Shown: positions 59,901-64,000 of the stretch, piece by piece | Numbering within the stretch: position 1 is the stretch's first letter | Layout: the number at the start of each line of letters is the position of its first letter | From: Macrocystis pyrifera | Lineage: Eukaryota; Sar; Phaeophyceae; Laminariales; Laminariaceae | Reading direction: 5' to 3' | Length of the DNA: 64,000 bases | Assembly (NCBI GenBank): GCA_031763025.1 | Contig: JASSKH010000029.1 | Coordinates: 620,001 to 684,000, forward strand | Notes under the pieces: generated by a model | The model's database searches: none | What the model was told of the DNA's origin: nothing | The model's input: only the letters and a program-made list of their open reading frames with translations | Made by a program: the position numbers and the translations under genes

Positions 59901-62551
59901 CCGCTATAAGGCTGCTACCACCGACATTCCCACAAGCGCGAACGCGCCACGGGCAAGAGGAGCGCGGCGCGAGGGGTGGACACGTGTGTGGTCCAATTGT
60001 CACCACTGCCAACCTTGATTGCAGAACTACATTATTGCAGGGGACCATGGTAAATAGGACCTACGGTAGACAACAAAAACCTATATATTTACTTATTTCT
60101 ACTAACAATATTTGGTCCTATTTACTATGGTCCCCCGTAATAGTAGCAGAAGCGACTCATCCCACGGTAGGGGGTGCACGTTATCGCCCGAAACTGTCTG
60201 ACCGGTGTTGAGCTCCTTATGAAGTAAACCGCTACCGGCCAGTACGATGCACTAGTTTAATGTAGCTGGTTTTAGGGCTAGCTAGCGCACAGGCGGGTTT
60301 TGCGGGTTTGTGCCAACAAATTTTTTGAAGTCATGGTTCGGGTGAGGCATTGAGCTCCTAACGTGAAACAATCTCAAGAAAATAAGGCGACACCCCTGTC
60401 ATGCGGCACTCCTACCGTTACGTGACCCTATTACGGGGGACCATAGTAAATAGGACCTACGGTACACACGAAAACCTGTATATTTACCTCTTTTTACTAA
60501 CAATATTTGGTCCTATTTACTATGGTCCCCCGTAATTGTACTGTGGTATACAGCAAAGTACAGCGACATCCATTGACTGGGGCTACGGGAGGGGGGCGAC
60601 CTCCATTTTAGTTAGCGCGTTAAGCCTGCTCGGGCGAGTGGCTCTGTACCCTCACTCAACAGTTGGACTTGAAAGTATTGTGTTGGCGCAGCGTAGAAGC
60701 AGAAATATACTGGCATGGAAACTGCCCGTTTGCACCTCCCGCGGCCACAGCAGTCGGCTCAAAAGGCTGCCGCCGCCGCCGCTACTGCTGCTGCTGCTGC
60801 TGCTGCTGCTGGTGTTGCTGCCCCAGTTGTCGTTGTCTCCGATCTGCGACCCACTGATGCGGTGGCAGGGATGCCAGCTCGGCACTGGTGAGGACACGAC
60901 TGTAATCGATGTAGTGGTAGCCAAGAGGTAGCATTCCAGCGTCGAAGTAGGTATGGAACGGTGGGGCCGGAGCGTCCATGAGTTGCACCACCGCCCTACA
61001 CTGCAGTAGGGCGTGACCAGTCCGCTGGCACCTTTTGCATCGGATCTCGCCTGTGGCGATTGTGGCCATCTCGCTTCCACTCAGAGCCGAAACATATATC
61101 TCTCCCAGCAAGCTCCAATCAGCGAGCGCGTCCAATTGGAACAGACGCTAGCGTGTTCGGTGCACTCACTGATGTGATAGGTCAAGCCTGAGTCAGTTCA
61201 TAGAAGCCCCTCCAGGGTATATATATATTATCGCTTAGAATACACAAGACAAGGAAGAAAGGGGGAGAACATGAAGTACACAACAAGACGAAGTAGAACA
61301 AGAAGAAGTGAGAAAGCGGCGGACAAATTACGTCCCAACCCCCTGACCGTTCCACACAGAAACACGCATATTTCCTATGTGGAACTCCCAAATACCGTTA
61401 CACATGAATCCATACACCAAGTAGGTGAGCACTCCGAACACATAACAATACCATGGCGATGGAATATCGCGAAGAAGACCAAAAGAATTATGAAAGCTCA
61501 CAGCTGCGAACAGATACGGTACGTAGTCACTCGATTAAGTGGCTCTGAGCGGCTGAAAAACAATGGACCTAAAAAGTGACTAACCCCTCCTTCTGCAGCT
61601 TTAGTATGATTAGAAATAGTAGAATCAACCTTTTGCATTAAGGTTACTGTTGCGAACAGAACCGTGTTCGAGTAGAACTTAACTGTAGCGATCGTAAACA
61701 CCGGTCTATACATCTCTATACATATTTCTGAATCGTGATTTTGTGACCAACCAAACGTTGATTGGCCTACTGTACGTACTGAAGTGATCGGATAACACAT
61801 ACCAGGTATATATATATATGTGTGTGTTATATGCGCCTGGTGAAAACAATGCACACGGCCAATGGATAACCTCATCGCGACTAACATACAGCAATAGCAG
61901 CCTAATGGAGCGCAATCAAGAGGTAAGACATATAACGTCGGTCGGCTAGTTGGCCGATTGGTCAATTGGGGGTGGTCGTTCGGTCATCGTCCTGATCGAG
62001 CGGTGTGTCCAATTATTCGTTCAGCCGGTATTGTCGCTGGAATATTTGGCACAATGTTAATGCTGCTGTTGTCAATGACCAACTAGCCAGCTGACCGTCT
62101 AGCTAATCGGTCAACGAACAATCAACCAGCAAATTAACCATAGATAGCATCGGAACCCGGTACGTGTTATGTTCTGCGTGCTTGTGGAACCCATAGAATG
62201 ATACGAGATTCCATGGGGTAAAATCTCACTTCAGGAGGGATGTCCGCTTCGCTTCATCGACTAACAAATCAATCAACCGATCGACCGCCTAGTCAAGTGC
62301 CCAATAATCAATAATCATTCGGCCAGCCTGCCAACTAACGACCAACCAGTCAACTATGACAAATCGACGGAAAAACAATGTCGGTGACTGTTTCAGGTTC
62401 ATCCGAACGTCCACCTCACCGCGGATGTCCGCTCGCACATGACAGACACCGCGGCGGTGATCGGATCGCTGGGAGATATTTCGTAAATTCCGCCCAGCAA
62501 TCCGACTTCTTCCGCGCTGTCCGTCATGTACAAATAGGCATCGGCGACGAA
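52420..62551 (-). CDS. Gene C: unrecognised multi-exon protein, 5' end uncertain
   Basis: Six exons (62551-62420, 59452-59330, 58752-58636, 57501-57392, 56879-56753, 52782-52420) join without a single phase conflict, including one phase-2 junction whose shared codon is completed exactly. All show G/C-rich third positions and amino-acid composition of a globular soluble protein, about 320 residues in total. No signal peptide or transmembrane helix is visible, but the 5' end is not identified. I do not recognise the family. The last exon ends in a stop after a Gly-rich tail. Introns carry SINE, MITE-1, CCAA- and CACCG-repeat insertions; one intron uses a GC donor. Confidence 0.7.
52960..53340. 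repeat. Dispersed repeat R11, copies 1-2
   Basis: GGCTCCTCACTTGACC, AGGAGCTCGATGCCTCACCC and ACCTCTATCGTAGAACGC recur, diverged, at 53690-53930, 54270-54410, 59815-59850 and 60330-60420. Confidence 0.6.
53354..53677. mobile_element. MITE-3 copy with internal tandem
   Basis: GCGGTCCCTCTGCAGCGCCGG to CCGGCGTTACAGAGGGACCGG. Three internal CTGCCCGCTTTATG/GAAATCGCTTGGAGG-like units and a (CTG)8 run. Confidence 0.8.
53690..54480. repeat. Dispersed repeat R11, further copies
   Basis: AGGGTGAACCTCTATCGCAG and GGTGAGATATGGAGCTCCTA near 53860-53925; TATCGTAGAAACGCCCC at 54273 and AGGAGCTCCGTGCGTC at 54380. Confidence 0.55.
54490..54797 (-). mobile_element. tRNA-derived SINE S1
   Basis: GGCGTCCCCGGTGGCTTGGT head, GTGGGTTCAAGCCTCACC B-box region, body collinear to CTGGGGCAACATATTTC; A-rich 3' end diverged. 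Confidence 0.8.
55140..55175 (+). repeat. Interstitial CCCTAA-type telomeric repeat
   Basis: AACCCTGACCTTAACCCTAA plus CCCT. Confidence 0.75.
55590..55735 (+). repeat. Two-unit tandem repeat, ~68 bp
   Basis: GTATTCGC-AGCCGA-GAGTACTCCC and CATGGACTATTATTTGCC repeat exactly. Confidence 0.9.
56270..56350 (+). repeat. (GACCAACC)n low complexity
   Basis: ACCGACCGACCGACCAACC-like text. Confidence 0.7.
56660..56748 (+). repeat. (CCAA)n microsatellite
   Basis: Directly downstream of the gene C exon e donor. Confidence 0.9.
56753..56879 (-). CDS. Gene C exon e
   Basis: One base completes R from exon d, then 42 codons from [16 protein letters not shown] to [12 protein letters not shown]. Acceptor ACCTCCAG, donor CAG/GTCGGT. 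A poly(G) tract lies just upstream in the intron and a CCAA repeat just downstream. Confidence 0.75.
56917..56973 (+). repeat. Poly(G) tract, ~50 nt
   Basis: GGGTGGGG then pure G; on the minus strand a C tract ~40 nt upstream of the gene C exon e acceptor. Confidence 0.95.
57392..57501 (-). CDS. Gene C exon d
   Basis: 36 codons plus two bases, starting [19 protein letters not shown] and ending DQSVREVV. Acceptor GTGCCAG, donor CAG/GTCAGA. It sits at the edge of the CACCG repeat field (57545-57965). Confidence 0.7.
57545..57965. repeat. (CACCGCACCGTACGG)n degenerate 5-mer repeat
   Basis: About 420 bp of CACCG/TACGG/CATCG pentamers within the gene C intron between exons c and d. Confidence 0.95.
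58244..58267 (+). repeat. Poly(C) tract, 23 nt
   Basis: Uninterrupted C run. Confidence 0.95.
58380..58585 (+). mobile_element. Poly(C)-tailed element, 3' part
   Basis: AGCGGTTCAGAGTAGAATCC to CATGCATTACATGAGTACAC, ending CCCCTTCCCCCC. Confidence 0.85.
58636..58752 (-). CDS. Gene C exon c, GC donor
   Basis: 39 codons, phase 0 to 0, including [14 protein letters not shown] and [17 protein letters not shown]. Acceptor TTGTCTAG. The donor CAG/GCAAGC is a clear GC-AG site with otherwise perfect consensus. Confidence 0.75.
59330..59452 (-). CDS. Gene C exon b
   Basis: 41 codons, phase 0 to 0, starting [20 protein letters not shown] and ending [11 protein letters not shown]. Acceptor GTCGGCAG, donor AAG/GTACGT. 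Very strong third-position G/C bias. Confidence 0.75.
60035..60140 (+). mobile_element. MITE-1 copy
   Basis: Left end TTGCAGGGGACC, right end perfect. Confidence 0.9.
60431..60535 (+). mobile_element. MITE-1 copy
   Basis: Both ends perfect; right flank TT instead of TA. Confidence 0.9.
60782..61147 (-). CDS. CCHC zinc-knuckle ORF with C-terminal polyglutamine
   Basis: An open frame of about 121 codons contains [16 protein letters not shown], an exact CX2CX4HX4C zinc knuckle as in retroelement Gag and RNA-binding proteins. It continues with a Pro/Tyr-rich region ([19 protein letters not shown]) and ends in a CAG-encoded Gln run before TAG. No ATG begins the frame, so it is an exon or a gag-like remnant. 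It lies inside a gene C intron on the same strand; a CTGCAG acceptor-like site splits the knuckle, so inclusion in gene C is doubtful. Confidence 0.5.
   Translation of the reverse strand, partial: RLFQLDALADWSLLGEIYVSALSGSEMATIATGEIRCKRCQRTGHALLQCRAVVQLMDAPAPPFHTYFDAGMLPLGYHYIDYSRVLTSAELASLPPHQWVADRRQRQLGQQHQQQQQQQQQ
61960..62400. repeat. Degenerate GGTCGGTT/CAACCAAC low-complexity region
   Basis: GATCGGTCGGTCG-like text here and at 62620-62800 brackets gene C exon a. Confidence 0.7.
62420..62551 (-). CDS. Gene C exon a
   Basis: 44 codons, phase 0 to 0, from [17 protein letters not shown] to [10 protein letters not shown]. Acceptor CTTCCAG, donor GCG/GTGAGG. It is assigned to gene C by strand and phase only; an intervening exon is possible. 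Confidence 0.6.
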
Positions 62552-63044
62552 CTGGAAGTCGTGCGAACCAGCAAAAACCACGGGTATTGATTTTCCAGTC
62601 GGTTTGTTGGAACGTTAGTTGTTGCTCGGATGGATGGGTAGTTGGTTGATCGGTCGTTAGATAGTTGGCTGGCACCTGGTTGGTTGATCGGTCGGTCGTT
62701 CGGTCGGTCGCTTGGATGGATAGCTATTTCCTTGGTCGATGATAGGTTGGCTGGCTGTTGGCAATATTTGTTGGTCGGTCGGTCGGTTGATTAATTGACT
62801 TCTTGGTCATTAATTCGTAATGCTTGTCGTACACAGAGCATGGACGTGTCTCCGCAAGCTGTAATCCCTCTAGAAGGGGACCGAACACACACCAAAGGGC
62901 ACGCGACGATGGCGGAGTTGCCAAAGCTACATTTTCCACTCAGTCAGTCGCCATTTGTTTGCTGTTCTTGACAGTAAGCCGGCGCGGACACTGAGAGCTG
63001 AGGGGCTTCCTGAATTCGTATTTTACATTCGTTCGCCATCGCAT

Positions 63045-63175
63045 GTACCTGCCACCTTCCACTCCTACTGCTGTGGGAGTGTAGATCATGTGGGTGCCCA
63101 TCACACACATACATATGTATATGCCACCTTCCAACCCTACGGCTGTAGTAGTAAAGAGCATGTGCGTGCTTGTAG
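63045..63175 (+). repeat. Two-unit tandem repeat, ~80 bp
   Basis: GCCACCTTCCA-CCTAC-GCTGT-G-AGT and ATCATGTG/AGCATGTG repeat once. Confidence 0.85.
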
Positions 63176-63410
63176 AGGAGCGAACGCTAGGCGGGGCGAC
63201 CGGAGATCAGCTCAATGAACATCGGGCCCTGCGTCGTCGGAATTACGAACATAGGGTGATGTAGAGATCTGAGCTGTGGACATTCCCGGTTTCCCTGCGT
63301 TCCCTCATGCTTCCCTACTATTATTCCGTGTAGAAAACATCGCCGAATTGTCTCTGTGTAAGTGTTCTAACAGCGCAAATTGCGGTGGTTGCAGTGTATG
63401 CTACACATGA

Positions 63411-63504
63411 CTCTTTTTAAGACTGCCGTCCCGTTTTTGGGATATACTACCTCGAATTTGAGCGGTTTGTCCCCGAAACGGAACTGCAGTCCTAGAAGAG
63501 TAAA
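63411..63504. mobile_element. MITE-2 copy
   Basis: TTTTTAAGACTGCCGTCCCG and CGGAACTGCAGTCCTAGAAG ends. Confidence 0.85.
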
Positions 63505-63534
63505 CAAGAAACCATTGTGACAGAGCTGTTCACT

Positions 63535-63720
63535 GGCCGGGTCAGATCTCGCGGGTCAGATTGAGTCGGGTTCAGTCGGGTATGAGGGTGACTCGACGCG
63601 ACCTGTGAGAGTTTGAAACACTACTGATCCGGCCCGACATGTCCTGGCCCGACCCGCAATACTTCGAACACTCTCTGACCCGACCCGTGGGCTGGGGTTA
63701 TGATCCGTGAGTAGCCCTAG
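63535..63720. repeat. GGGTC/GACCC inverted-repeat fragment
   Basis: CGGGTCAGATCTCGCGGGTC on the left, TGACCCGACCCGTGGG and ATCCGTGAGTAGCCC on the right; sister of 44845-45000. Confidence 0.6.
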
Positions 63721-64000
63721 GACTCTCCATTTTTAGACTCATCCCACGATAGAGTTTGCACTTTATAGGCTCAATATTTCCTGACCGCGCTAGCTTTGCT
63801 CCTCAAGTGAGCAACTACTGGTTGGATAGTATCATACTTTTACTTTCGTAGTGTAGTCGTTTTAGGACTGAGCGTATATACGGGTGTCAGTGATTGATCA
63901 TTCTCCACTGCAGTAGAGTCTCAAGTTGCTGCTGGGGTAAAAGAGCTTGCACTGAAGTGTTACACACGATCATCAAGTAGCAGGTAGTGTGTTGTACTTC

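Noticed and set aside
60782..61147. Glycosyltransferase-90-like reading of the Pro/Tyr-rich segment near 60.9 kb
   Set aside because: Resemblance was limited to a few residues and the preceding donor-binding motif is absent; the CCHC knuckle is the better-supported feature.

Overview
This is eukaryotic nuclear DNA: coding sequence comes in short exons (58-400 nt) bounded by GT-AG and some GC-AG introns of 0.4 to about 17 kb, set in a dense field of small repeats. No bacterial operon structure, rRNA or stand-alone tRNA gene was seen. Internal TTAGGG-type repeats, a type II membrane sulfotransferase-like exon, an NRF-6-type membrane acyltransferase and a decayed LINE would suit a large-genome photosynthetic stramenopile such as a brown alga. 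That is a guess from gene content and style, not an identification.

Three protein-coding genes can be supported by splice-phase bookkeeping. Gene A (minus strand, running off the left edge, 5' end near 27.8 kb) has eleven recognisable exons and encodes a secreted/membrane NRF-6-like protein: signal peptide, cysteine-containing NRF domain, a transmembrane helix, then the start of an acyltransferase-3 domain ([38 protein letters not shown]). Gene B (plus strand, 28.3 kb onward) starts head to head with gene A across about 460 bp; its first exon is a type II signal anchor, and an exon at 46.1 kb carries the PAPS-binding motif of a carbohydrate sulfotransferase. Gene C (minus strand, 62.6 to 52.4 kb) has six phase-compatible exons of a protein I do not recognise. 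A separate ORF near 61 kb has a perfect CCHC zinc knuckle followed by polyglutamine.

Everything else is repeats. The commonest is MITE-1, a ~105 bp inverted-repeat element with about 40 copies, a TA target and several copies nested inside other copies. Others are MITE-2 (palindromic CAGTCCCG element), a GTGCCGG/GGTCCCTC inverted-repeat element, two long TIR elements (one with a further TIR element carrying TTAGGG repeats inserted in it), tRNA-derived SINEs, a family whose 3' ends run into poly(C), a ~320 bp foldback hairpin, a LINE reverse-transcriptase remnant, a ~100 bp satellite, minisatellites, microsatellites and extreme poly(C)/poly(G) tracts (up to ~375 nt). A 100-base N gap lies at 47765-47864.

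The most unusual signal is a 9-bp palindrome, TACCWGGTA, found about 23 times where about 0.5 is expected. In one MITE-1 copy it sits exactly where other copies have only TA, and at 30785-30807 three copies are chained through shared TAs. This looks like the excision scar of a TA-targeting transposon whose ends begin CCWGG.
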